Part shown: positions 1-6,752 of the stretch, piece after piece
How positions within the stretch are numbered: the stretch's first letter is position 1
How the letters are laid out: the number at the start of each line of letters is the position of its first letter
From: Desulfuromonadales bacterium C00003107
Lineage (GTDB): Bacteria > Desulfobacterota > Desulfuromonadia > Desulfuromonadales > Syntrophotaleaceae
NCBI GenBank assembly: GCA_001751225.1
Contig: MAXT01000312.1
Coordinates: 1 to 7,721, forward strand
Length of the DNA stretch: 7,721 nt
Direction of reading: 5' to 3'
Notes under the pieces: generated by a model
Seen by the model: only the letters and a program-made list of their open reading frames with translations
What the model was told of the DNA's origin: nothing
Database searches by the model: none
Program-made: the position numbers and the translations under genes

Positions 1-1968
1 CAACGTAATTTCTTGCGCAATAAGCTATTGCAGGAGATGGACGTCCTTGCTCGCAACCTCGCAAATAACTGTGCGGCATCAGTTATCTTCGGCGATCACC
101 GTACTGCCAACGAAACCCTTGAATCCCTCAAGGCCAACCCACAAGTTGCCATCGGCATCATTTACGATACCGAGGGGCGAATCTTTTCCAGCTACCACCA
201 ACAAGAGACGCTCGATTCTCCTACAACCTATCCATCCCCAGCGCTTCTCGACGCAGGTCACCTCTTTTCCAGACATCATCTCGACAGCATCCAAACCATC
301 GGCTACGGTTCGGAAGAGTTGGGCCTGCTTTATCTGCGGGCCAACCTGAAGATGATCGAAAATACCTTGCTGCGGTATATCGGTTTCGGATTTATGGGGC
401 TAGGGGGAGCCTTTGTCCTGGCCTGGATACTGGCCTCCCGGCTCCAGCGTGTCATCTCCCAACCGATTGAGCAGCTCGCTGCCGCCATGAAATCGGTATC
501 GAAAGAACGCAATTACAGCCAGCGGGTAAAAATGGAAAGTCACGATGAACTCGGCAGCCTTATCGACGATTTCAACGAAATGCTCGTGCAGATCGAGATG
601 CGTGATCAGGAATTACGCAACAAACAGAACCGTCTCGACTACCTGGCCCACCATGACACCCTCACAAACCTTCCCAACCGCCTGCTATTCCAGGACCGGC
701 TGCGCCATGCCATATCCAAAGCACGACGCATGCAACAAATCATGGCGCTGCTATTTCTCGACCTGGACCGGTTCAAAAACATCAACGATTCTCTAGGCCA
801 CGAGGTGGGGGATCAGGTTCTGCAAGAGGTCGCCAAACGCCTAACCAACATCGTGCGGGAATCGGACACCCTGGCCCGACTCGGCGGCGATGAATTCGTC
901 ATCGCTCTAGAACAAAATACCGAATCCCGCGAACTCACCATCGTTGCCCAAAAGATCCTCGAAACCCTTTCCACAGCCTTCCATATCGACACTCACGAAC
1001 TGTACATCACCGCCAGCATCGGCATTAGTCTCTATCCTGCCAATGGCCTGACGCCTGAAACCCTGATGAAAACGGCCGATGTGGCCATGTACCGGGCCAA
1101 AGAAAAGGGCCGCAACAATTTCCAGTTTTTCGCCTTGGAAATGAACGAACGGGCGCACCAGGCTTTGTTTCTGGAGAACAATCTGCGCAAGGCCATCGAC
1201 AACCAGGAACTGGCCCTCTACTACCAGCCTCAGGTGGAAATCACCACCGGCAAAACAACCGGCATGGAAGCTTTGATTCGCTGGCACCACCCGACACGTG
1301 GAGTAATCCCACCCGACAAGTTCATCCCCATGGCCGAAGAAACCGGCTTGATTATCCCCATCGGCAAATGGGTGATTAACACCGCCTGCCAACAAACCAT
1401 GCAGTGGCAGCAGGCCGGCTTCCCGCCCTGCAAAGTCGCCGTGAATATATCTCCCCGCCAATTTCGTCAGAGCGATCTGGTAGAAACAGTGGCACAAGCC
1501 TTGGATGAATCAGGCCTGGCTGCGTGCTGGCTGGAACTGGAAATCACCGAAAATGTGCTGGTCGAAGACGTCGCGCAGACCATTACGATCATGGAGTCCC
1601 TCAACAGCTTAGGGGTCAGCTTGGCTATCGACGATTTCGGCACCGGCTATTCCTCCCTGAGCTATCTGCACCGATTTCCTCTTTCAAAACTAAAAATCGA
1701 CCGATCTTTCGTGCAGAGCATCGGCGGCCCGGCGGGCAACCAGGCCATCGTCGAGGCCATTATCGCCCTGGCCTGCGCCCTGGATCTGGAAGTTATCGCC
1801 GAAGGGATCGAAAATCAGGAACAAATCGCTTTTTTGAAGGAACGCGGCTGTTTTTACGGACAGGGGTTCTATTTCAGCAGACCACTACCGGTCGATGCCT
1901 GTGAGCAGTTCCTACTTCAGGAACGAATTCCAAAGGTCTTTGCTCTTGAACAGCAACTACTCCCCTAA
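1..1968 (+). CDS. CHASE8-HAMP-GGDEF-EAL c-di-GMP synthase/phosphodiesterase (5' partial)
   Basis: An inner-membrane sensor protein predicted to make and break cyclic di-GMP. The reading frame is open to the first base, so the true start and first membrane helix lie upstream; the TTG at base 13 is not a credible start. Counting visible codons from base 1, residues up to about 120 resemble the periplasmic CHASE8 sensor (ARNLANNCAASVIFGD, then an L..L...P pattern and IYDTEGRIFSSY). A membrane helix follows (about 125-147), then a HAMP linker (about 148-205). The GGDEF domain (about 210-375) has an intact GGDEF at bases 883-897 and an inhibitory-site RxxD (RESD, bases 856-867) exactly five residues before it. 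The EAL domain (about 390-640) keeps EALIRW, NISPRQF, ELEITE, DDFGTGYSS, LKIDRSF and IAEGIE, the metal-binding and catalytic set of active phosphodiesterases. Both activities therefore look possible; which one dominates cannot be read from sequence. Confidence 0.95.
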   Translation, partial: QRNFLRNKLLQEMDVLARNLANNCAASVIFGDHRTANETLESLKANPQVAIGIIYDTEGRIFSSYHQQETLDSPTTYPSPALLDAGHLFSRHHLDSIQTIGYGSEELGLLYLRANLKMIENTLLRYIGFGFMGLGGAFVLAWILASRLQRVISQPIEQLAAAMKSVSKERNYSQRVKMESHDELGSLIDDFNEMLVQIEMRDQELRNKQNRLDYLAHHDTLTNLPNRLLFQDRLRHAISKARRMQQIMALLFLDLDRFKNINDSLGHEVGDQVLQEVAKRLTNIVRESDTLARLGGDEFVIALEQNTESRELTIVAQKILETLSTAFHIDTHELYITASIGISLYPANGLTPETLMKTADVAMYRAKEKGRNNFQFFALEMNERAHQALFLENNLRKAIDNQELALYYQPQVEITTGKTTGMEALIRWHHPTRGVIPPDKFIPMAEETGLIIPIGKWVINTACQQTMQWQQAGFPPCKVAVNISPRQFRQSDLVETVAQALDESGLAACWLELEITENVLVEDVAQTITIMESLNSLGVSLAIDDFGTGYSSLSYLHRFPLSKLKIDRSFVQSIGGPAGNQAIVEAIIALACALDLEVIAEGIENQEQIAFLKERGCFYGQGFYFSRPLPVDACEQFLLQERIPKVFALEQQLLP

Positions 1969-1984
1969 AGGAAAACGGCCCTTC

Positions 1985-2022
1985 ACCTCCCGCCTGATTA
2001 CGGCCCCTCTGATTACCTCCCG
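1985..2022. repeat. nested short direct repeat
   Basis: Two different 8-base words each occur twice within 38 bases, just after the stop of the GGDEF-EAL gene. ACCTCCCG is at 1985-1992 and 2015-2022. CTGATTAC is at 1994-2001 and 2009-2016. The second copies of the two words overlap by two bases. The arrangement could be a tandem-duplication remnant or a repeated protein-binding site; function is unknown. The matches are exact but short. Confidence 0.45.
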
Positions 2023-2431
2023 ACATCCTTCTGCCGATCCCCATCTGTGCAGATACCTGAAAAACCATACCACCACCTATTGCCTAATTACTCCGATTGA
2101 CACCGATCCTCTCACCTTGACCGATGAAGCTCCTTACGGCTCTCACGCCGATCTTCTTGGCGTTCAGCACGAAACGCGCCCCGACCCTCCCAAGGACCTT
2201 ATACCGAACAGAAGCTTACACTCTGAATCCATTTTCATGTTTTAGTTTTCAGGAGAAATACCATAAGTGCAGAAAACCGCCTTCACCAAGCGTCATATCA
2301 CCATAACAAAGCACTCGCTCTTGCCATAGAAAGCCCTACTCCCTGGCTATTTTCATCTCACCACAGAGAACAACCTGAAATTACAGGCGCAACTAAATCC
2401 CTCGTTAAAAAATGACTGATTTCAGCTGAAC

Positions 2432-2446
2432 TGGCTCAGCCATTGC
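2432..2446 (+). promoter_or_regulatory. candidate sigma-54 (-24/-12) promoter for the barrel gene
   Basis: TGGC at 2432-2435 and TTGC at 2443-2446 are separated by exactly seven bases, giving the GG-N10-GC spacing diagnostic of sigma-54 promoters (consensus TGGCAC-N5-TTGC). The base before TGGC is C, matching the consensus pyrimidine. Transcription would start near 2458, leaving a leader of about 70 bases before the ATG at 2530. A perfect 10-base palindrome, TTCAGCTGAA, sits directly upstream at 2421-2430. Sigma-54 activators usually bind further upstream, so the palindrome may be unrelated. TTGACA at 2483-2488 has no acceptable -10 hexamer at 16-18 bases, so it is a weaker alternative. Confidence 0.55.
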
Positions 2447-2529
2447 GTATACAAGATACTTATACACTCGCATATGAAGTTTTTGACACACTTCGTTGCC
2501 CCCGGCCAACACAAGAAAGGAACAACCCA

Positions 2530-3207
2530 ATGAAGCTTCAAATCATTAAATGCCTGCTCTGCTCGCTACTGCTTGGTTGCCTGCCTGTTACATCAGCAAT
2601 GGCCGGCTCCGGTAATTTTGCTCTTGGAATGAAAGCCAGCACCTTGGGTGCCGGTGCCGAGGGGATCGTCGGCGTACTGCCTGCGCTCAACCTGCGGAGT
2701 GGAGCCAACGCATTAAGCGTCGATTTCGATATCAATACCAGCGATATAGATTACGATGGGGACGCTGACCTGCTTTCATTTCCGATCATGTTAGATTGGT
2801 ACCCCTTCAAAAAATCTGAGTTTCGATTCAGTGCCGGCGCCTTGATCAACAAGAATGAAGCAGATCTTGCAGCCTCTTCTCAAGCCACCTACACCATCAA
2901 TGGGACGGACTATACAGCGGCCCAACTGGGAAACTTGAATGCTAAGGTCGATTTTAACGAGGTCGCGCCCTATGTGGGAATCGGCTGGGGAAATGCTCTC
3001 AGCAAAGACAAACGCTGGTCCTTCACTTGCGATTTTGGCGTAGTTTTCCAGGGCAAGGCTAATATTGATCTCTCAGCAACCGGCCCAATTGCCTCGGACC
3101 CTACCTTCCAGACAGATTTAGCGCAGGAGAAACAGGAGTTGGAGGACGAGTTGGAGAATTACCAATACTATCCGCTTATCGCTCTGGGGATCACTTACAA
3201 ATTCTGA
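2530..3207 (+). CDS. outer-membrane beta-barrel protein
   Basis: A 225-residue exported protein, probably a small porin-like barrel. The ATG at 2530 is chosen because AAAGGA (2516-2521) lies 8 bases upstream and a clear signal peptide follows it: MKLQ.., a hydrophobic core, then AMA|GSG cleavage after about residue 26. An in-frame extension to 2443 would begin inside the -12 element and has no signal character. The mature protein has alternating hydrophobic and polar strands, starts with a GMKASTLGAGAE segment often seen in barrel proteins of this kind, and ends in YKF; a C-terminal Phe is the usual recognition signal for the BAM assembly machinery. A charged, helix-prone segment (LAQEKQELEDELENY) precedes the last strand and is probably a loop or periplasmic helix. 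An LLGC near residue 17 looks like a lipobox but is a worse fit than the AMA site. The cargo or function is not known. It is monocistronic, between a sigma-54-like promoter and a strong terminator. Confidence 0.85.
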   Translation: MKLQIIKCLLCSLLLGCLPVTSAMAGSGNFALGMKASTLGAGAEGIVGVLPALNLRSGANALSVDFDINTSDIDYDGDADLLSFPIMLDWYPFKKSEFRFSAGALINKNEADLAASSQATYTINGTDYTAAQLGNLNAKVDFNEVAPYVGIGWGNALSKDKRWSFTCDFGVVFQGKANIDLSATGPIASDPTFQTDLAQEKQELEDELENYQYYPLIALGITYKF

Positions 3208-3241
3208 CTTTAAACGCCTGATCGATCGCGACCTTTGACAA

Positions 3242-3270
3242 AAAAGGCCCGGCATTTCGCCGGGCCTTTT
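3242..3270. terminator. strong intrinsic terminator, probably bidirectional
   Basis: A perfect 12-base inverted repeat: AAAAGGCCCGGC at 3242-3253 and GCCGGGCCTTTT at 3259-3270, with a 5-base ATTTC loop. The core is eight GC pairs, followed by a T-tract on the plus strand. The A-tract on the 5' side (from 3240) becomes a T-tract on the minus strand. It lies 34 bases after the barrel gene stop and 78 bases beyond the stop of the convergent REC-REC-GGDEF gene, so it can end both transcripts. Confidence 0.9.
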
Positions 3271-3348
3271 CTATTCAGGTCTAACCATTAAATGCTCTGA
3301 CTGCCGAGAAAAAACACAGTAGAGCAAAACAAGTATTAATTAATCCTG

Positions 3349-4599
3349 TTAGCAAACCAACCGGTTGCGGCCACTGTCCTTGGCCTGGTAAAGCAGGGCA
3401 TCAGCACAATTGATCATCGCTTCAAGGCTGGTATCTGTCTCGGCGGTAAGACCTATACTGACGGTCATACGAATCGCTGAGTCACTGCCGAGGATGTCGG
3501 TAGAAGCTAACTCAAGATTTTGTCGTATCGCTTCACAACACTCGACAGCGCTTTCTCTCCCTTGAGGCAATAAGGCACAAAACTCCTCACCTCCCATTCT
3601 AGCGACGACCGCCTCGGCAGGCAAAGACTCCTGTAATATTTTGGCCACATGTTGAATGGCCAAATCCCCTGCATCATGGCCAAACTTATCGTTAATCTGT
3701 TTGAAGTGGTCGATATCAAAAACGGCGCAGGCCAACGGCGTCCCAGCCGTCACCGCCTGCTGCCAAACCCGAACCCCTCTCTCAAAGAGATGGCGTCGAT
3801 TAGGCAAACCGGTCAAGAAGTCGGTAACCGCCGCTTCGCGAATGGCTGCAATATTTTCCAGATTTTCGATGTTCTGACTGACTCGGCAGTAGAATTCCTC
3901 GGTCAGAAAGGCCTGTTTGACCATAAAATCGTTGGCGCCGCATTTAAGAAAACGCGCTGCCATGACATTATCGCCCCGCGCCGAAATGCCAATAATCGCC
4001 ATGTCGTCCTTGGACCATTGCTTGCGCAACGTCTGGGTCAGTTCAAAGCCATCCATGTTCGGCATATGAAAGTCGGTAATAACCAGCTTAATCTGTGGAT
4101 GTTCGGCCATGATTTGCAGGGCCTGGCGACCGTCTGCCGCTTCAAAAACCTTATACCGGTGAACCCGCAATAAAGCCGCGATGGCTTCCCGAGGCAAGGC
4201 AGAATCATCGACCACCAGTACCTCGGTCTGCGGATTACGCTCAAGACGCCGCAACAGGGCCACCAAGTAATCGAGGCTCTGCACCCCTTCTTTAAGGACG
4301 TAGTCAACAACCTTTTCCGCCCAGATCTGCTCACGCACCTCCTTGTTGACCACGCTGGTAAAAACGATAACCGGGATATTACATGCGACCAACTCGCCGA
4401 CAATTTCGCCCCGTGGAGCATCAGGCAGGTTGAAATTAACGATGGCGGCAACATACTCACTGGCATCGTCCCGAACCAGCGTGAGCGCCTCGGCCATGGT
4501 CGTTACCCAACGAACCTTTGCGCCGGTTTCAGCTGTCAGCTTGTTCTTAAGCATGCGCCCAAAGAAACTGGAATCTTCTACTACAAGAATTTTTTTCAT
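3349..4599 (-). CDS. REC-REC-GGDEF response regulator, diguanylate cyclase
   Basis: A cytosolic 416-residue protein predicted to make c-di-GMP from two GTP under phosphorelay control. The start is the ATG at 4599-4597, giving MKKILVVEDSS at the receiver N-terminus, with AGAGGAG four bases upstream; the longer frame to 4656 adds 19 residues without domain content. REC1 (about 1-120) keeps the acidic pair E8-D9, T81 and K103 but has Asn55 where the phospho-acceptor Asp belongs (VNFNLPD). REC2 (about 125-245) is complete: D131-D132, D176 (TDFHMP), S206 and K228, although the usual Pro after Lys is missing (KQAF). The GGDEF domain (about 255-416) has DFLTGLPNRR, FDIDHFKQIND and an active-type GGEEF at 336-340. 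No RxxD inhibitory site lies five residues before it (the four residues there read PAEA), so product inhibition through that site is unlikely. It converges with the barrel gene and diverges from the protease gene. Its cognate kinase is not certain; the kinase at 5652 is the nearest candidate. Confidence 0.93.
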   Translation of the reverse strand: MKKILVVEDSSFFGRMLKNKLTAETGAKVRWVTTMAEALTLVRDDASEYVAAIVNFNLPDAPRGEIVGELVACNIPVIVFTSVVNKEVREQIWAEKVVDYVLKEGVQSLDYLVALLRRLERNPQTEVLVVDDSALPREAIAALLRVHRYKVFEAADGRQALQIMAEHPQIKLVITDFHMPNMDGFELTQTLRKQWSKDDMAIIGISARGDNVMAARFLKCGANDFMVKQAFLTEEFYCRVSQNIENLENIAAIREAAVTDFLTGLPNRRHLFERGVRVWQQAVTAGTPLACAVFDIDHFKQINDKFGHDAGDLAIQHVAKILQESLPAEAVVARMGGEEFCALLPQGRESAVECCEAIRQNLELASTDILGSDSAIRMTVSIGLTAETDTSLEAMINCADALLYQAKDSGRNRLVC

Positions 4600-4603
4600 A
4601 CTG

Positions 4604-4610
4604 CTCCTCT
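4604..4610 (-). promoter_or_regulatory. Shine-Dalgarno that sets the REC-REC-GGDEF start
   Basis: On the minus strand AGAGGAG is followed by four bases and ATG (4599-4597). This favours the MKKILVVEDSS start over the in-frame upstream ATG at 4656. Confidence 0.75.
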
Positions 4611-4712
4611 GAGCTGCTATTTGATAAAACACACGATTTTTAACATTATCAATCAACCCCGACCAATCGATTCGGCTAGGCGCATCCGAGACACCGTTTC
4701 TGCCACCCGGCC

Positions 4713-4740
4713 TTGCCGGACCGGCGTGGGCTTATATACT
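4713..4740 (+). promoter_or_regulatory. candidate sigma-70-type promoter for the protease gene
   Basis: TTGCCG (4713-4718, four of six matches to TTGACA) and TATACT (4735-4740, five of six to TATAAT) are separated by 16 bases. Transcription would start near 4747, about 95 bases before the protease ATG. The -35 overlaps a perfect palindrome, GCCGG-A-CCGGC (4715-4725), that could serve as an operator. A second TTGACT at 4792-4797 has no good -10 partner. Confidence 0.4.
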
Positions 4741-4779
4741 GAAGGAAAACCTGAGCGCCAGAAACCGGTCCAAGCGGCA
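4714..4779. repeat. long-range inverted repeat in the divergent intergenic region
   Basis: GGACCGG (4718-4724) is exactly complementary to CCGGTCC (4765-4771). After a four-base bulge the pairing continues with TGCC (4714-4717) and GGCA (4776-4779). Inside the 40-base loop, GGGCTTA (4728-4734) can pair with TGAGCgCC (4752-4759) with one GU pair and one bulge. The element could be a structured RNA leader read from either strand, or two half-sites for a DNA-binding protein. If the promoter with TATACT at 4735 is real, its plus-strand transcript would lack the 5' arm, so an RNA role would need an upstream start or the minus-strand transcript of the cyclase. Confidence 0.4.
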
Positions 4780-4841
4780 CCCGTCGATATTTTGACTGAA
4801 TAGACCTATTTTAGCTTACCTGCAAAAAAGGCGCCACAATA

Positions 4842-5483
4842 ATGATGCGAGCTAAACCACCCAACCATTCCGTAGCAAAGCCAAAGATTCAGCTCTGGGC
4901 GGTAAATCTTTGCCAACGGTCCCTGCTGTTATTAGGCTTGCTGATGCTGCCCCAGGCCGGCCACAGCGAGATTCACAACTACGTCGATGAACACGGCACC
5001 AGCGTATTTGTTGATGATGCATACCTCTCCCCCACGGAGCGCCGGGGTCTCCAACAAAAAGTTCTGGATTCCGAGAACGCCAAACGTCAGTCTCTAACCA
5101 CCCCGGTGAAGGTATACGGCAATCAAGTACTGGTACCGGTGGAACTTAGTGACGGCAATCGACAAATCAGTGTTCGGTTGCTACTCGACACCGGCGCTTC
5201 GCAAACCGTTTTCCATCGTCGTACCGTGGCATCACTGCGCACCAGGTCTCTGGGAAAGGGTTGGTCCCGGCTTGCCGGAGGCCGTCTTATCGCCACCGAA
5301 AAGGTCCGTTTTACGTCCCTTCAAGTCGGTCCCTATACTTGGGAAACGCCCACAATCTACCTGATCGAGCTCAGCGATTCAGACGCCCCCTTCGATGGCC
5401 TGCTCGGCATGGATTTCCTCAGGAAGCACCACTACCGCATTGACTTTCAACAACAACTCATCCATTGGCAACCCACTGACTGA
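4842..5483 (+). CDS. exported DUF4124-like / retropepsin-like aspartic protease
   Basis: A 213-residue protein that is probably exported and works as a clan AA (retroviral-type) aspartic peptidase. It starts MM (ATG at 4842 and 4845), with only a weak AAAAGG about 10 bases upstream. A basic N-terminus and hydrophobic stretch (about 28-36) look like a signal peptide or single anchor, with possible cleavage near residue 42. Residues 43-60 (IHNYVDEHGTSVFVDD) resemble the DUF4124 motif of short envelope proteins. A linker leads to the protease domain (about 88-213): the catalytic DTGAS at 116-120 is preceded by hydrophobic LLL, and GLLGMDFL (186-193) followed by a short terminal strand matches the second conserved block. 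One copy of DTGA implies an active homodimer, as in retropepsins. The substrate is unknown. It diverges from the cyclase gene and precedes the kinase by 168 bases in the same direction. Confidence 0.85.
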   Translation: MMRAKPPNHSVAKPKIQLWAVNLCQRSLLLLGLLMLPQAGHSEIHNYVDEHGTSVFVDDAYLSPTERRGLQQKVLDSENAKRQSLTTPVKVYGNQVLVPVELSDGNRQISVRLLLDTGASQTVFHRRTVASLRTRSLGKGWSRLAGGRLIATEKVRFTSLQVGPYTWETPTIYLIELSDSDAPFDGLLGMDFLRKHHYRIDFQQQLIHWQPTD

Positions 5484-5651
5484 GGCCTCGACTAACTGCA
5501 TCGGATACAAGCACTAAAGACTGCGCCAGCCCTTTTGCTTAAGCCACCAAAACCCTACCTCTGTTCATGTTCTACTATTAGGCTATACTTTGCGAAAGAC
5601 CGCAGTTACAACACCGTCCGTTGAAGCGGCCCTAAAGGGAAGGGACGTATC

Positions 5652-6752
5652 ATGCCGGAACCACCTCCCAACATTGACGCTAAAGACCTCTATTACCGGC
5701 TGTTCAGCCATTTGCCTGATTGCCTGGTGGTGGTTGACCGGCAGCACCGCGTCGTCCTATCCAACTGGCGAGGCGGTTTCGAAGATGTTCCCCTGGATAA
5801 ACGGAACGGACAGCCCCCCTGTGCCGCCATCTTCCATCCGGATGATGCAATCCCCTTTACCACCTGCCCGGCTACCGAGGTCTTTCTCAGCGGACGGCCG
5901 ACCACTCGCGAATTCAGCAACTCTCATATCGGCACCCTGGAGTGCCGCGCTTTTCCAATTTTTGATCACGCTGGCGAAGAAGTCGACTACGTTGCTTTGC
6001 ATATCTGTAATATTTCCGACCGCAAAAAACTGGAAAAGGGCCTGATTCTCTGCCAGAAAATGGAGACGGTGTCCTGCATGGCGGCCGGTCTGGCTCACGA
6101 CTTCAACAACCTGCTGACCGTGGTCGGCGGTTTCGGCCAGATCCTGCAAAATGCCCTTACCGAACCCCGACTGAGGGAGGCGGCGGCAGCCATCATCGAC
6201 GCCGAAGAGCGAGCCCGCAAACTGGTGGAACGGTTGATGATGATCGGCGACAAACGCCCTGAACAGAGCGAGCGCTTAAATCTCAACGACCTGTTGCGCG
6301 ACCTGGAAGAGTTGTTAATCCCCCTGCTGGGAAGTCAGACCAAGGTCGATCTGCAACTTGATGAACACCTGGATAATATTCGCGGCGAAAGCACTGAATT
6401 AGAGCAGGTGATCCTCAATTTGGCCATCAACGCCCGCGATGCCATGCCGGAAGGTGGTCGCCTAATCATCGTCACCACCAACCTCCAGATTGAAGAGCAT
6501 ACCCCCCTGCACGACCAAGGAATTATTCCAGGCCCTTATGTGCTGCTTACTGTCCACGACACGGGCCACGGCATGGACGACCTCACCCGGGAGCGTATCT
6601 TTGATCCCTTCTTCACCACCAAGAACAGTGATAAAGGGACCGGGCTCGGCATGTCGGTGGTGTTCAGTATCGTCAAGCGTCACCACGGGCACATCGCTCT
6701 GCAAAGCAGTGCGGGCAAAGGCACTACGATCGAAATCTTTCTGCCTCTCTAA
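5652..6752 (+). CDS. soluble PAS-HisKA-HATPase sensor histidine kinase
   Basis: A 366-residue cytosolic two-component kinase with no membrane helix. The ATG at 5652 is supported by GGGAAGGGA six bases upstream; a TATACT at 5584-5589 could be a -10 but lacks a good -35. A PAS domain (about 11-125) ends in the usual ISDRKKLE linker. The H-box is AGLAHDFNNLL, with phospho-acceptor His149. The ATPase domain has the N-box NLAINARDAM (Asn260), G1 DTGHGM (303-308), FDPFFTTK (317-324) and G2 GTGLGMS (329-335), so the kinase should be active. The PAS part contains FTTCPATEVFLSGRP, a degenerate form of the PCxxCP..E.F.tG.p segment common in PAS_4-type kinases. All seven cysteines (24, 57, 72, 98, 119, 134, 142) precede His149 and none follow, suggesting redox, metal or thiol sensing, though this is inference. 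There is no attached or adjacent receiver, so the partner is elsewhere; the REC-REC-GGDEF protein is one candidate. Confidence 0.93.
   Translation: MPEPPPNIDAKDLYYRLFSHLPDCLVVVDRQHRVVLSNWRGGFEDVPLDKRNGQPPCAAIFHPDDAIPFTTCPATEVFLSGRPTTREFSNSHIGTLECRAFPIFDHAGEEVDYVALHICNISDRKKLEKGLILCQKMETVSCMAAGLAHDFNNLLTVVGGFGQILQNALTEPRLREAAAAIIDAEERARKLVERLMMIGDKRPEQSERLNLNDLLRDLEELLIPLLGSQTKVDLQLDEHLDNIRGESTELEQVILNLAINARDAMPEGGRLIIVTTNLQIEEHTPLHDQGIIPGPYVLLTVHDTGHGMDDLTRERIFDPFFTTKNSDKGTGLGMSVVFSIVKRHHGHIALQSSAGKGTTIEIFLPL

Larger units (their letters stand above)
1969..2529. other. 561-base intergenic region without a convincing gene
   Basis: No open frame here has the features of a gene. The longest plus-strand frame begins inside the EAL gene at 1895. 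A 60-codon frame at 2124-2306 starts with a signal-like MKLLTALTPIFLAF but has no Shine-Dalgarno sequence and loses all protein character after about 16 residues. A good AGGAGA lies at 2251-2256, before a GTG at 2268, but that frame stops after about 20 codons. The first part is C-rich and carries a nested direct repeat (1985-2022). The part after about 2240 is more AT-rich and contains the sigma-54-type element and the leader of the barrel gene. I see no hairpin terminator after the EAL gene, no tRNA, and no recognisable c-di-GMP-I riboswitch core. Confidence 0.6.

Noticed and set aside
907..1497. A 196-codon minus-strand frame opposite the GGDEF-EAL gene
   Set aside because: It is antisense to a strongly conserved domain region and is explained by the codon bias of that gene.
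2124..2306. A 60-codon plus-strand frame beginning like a signal peptide
   Set aside because: It has no ribosome-binding site, its codon use is unlike neighbouring genes, and the sequence after the first 16 residues shows no protein-like pattern; kept only as a hint in the intergenic entry.
2251..2330. GTG start after a good AGGAGA
   Set aside because: The frame ends after about 20 codons and resembles no known leader or toxin peptide.
2443..2529. Upstream in-frame extension of the barrel gene
   Set aside because: It would start inside the -12 promoter element and put 29 polar residues before a clear signal peptide.
4621..4803. A 60-codon frame in the divergent intergenic region
   Set aside because: It has no ribosome-binding site, spans the inverted repeats and candidate promoter, and has no recognisable sequence features.
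5581..5651. Possible c-di-GMP riboswitch before the kinase (pieces such as GCGAAAGACCGC and CCTAAAGGG)
   Set aside because: The conserved GCAAA-containing core and the paired helices of the GEMM fold are absent.
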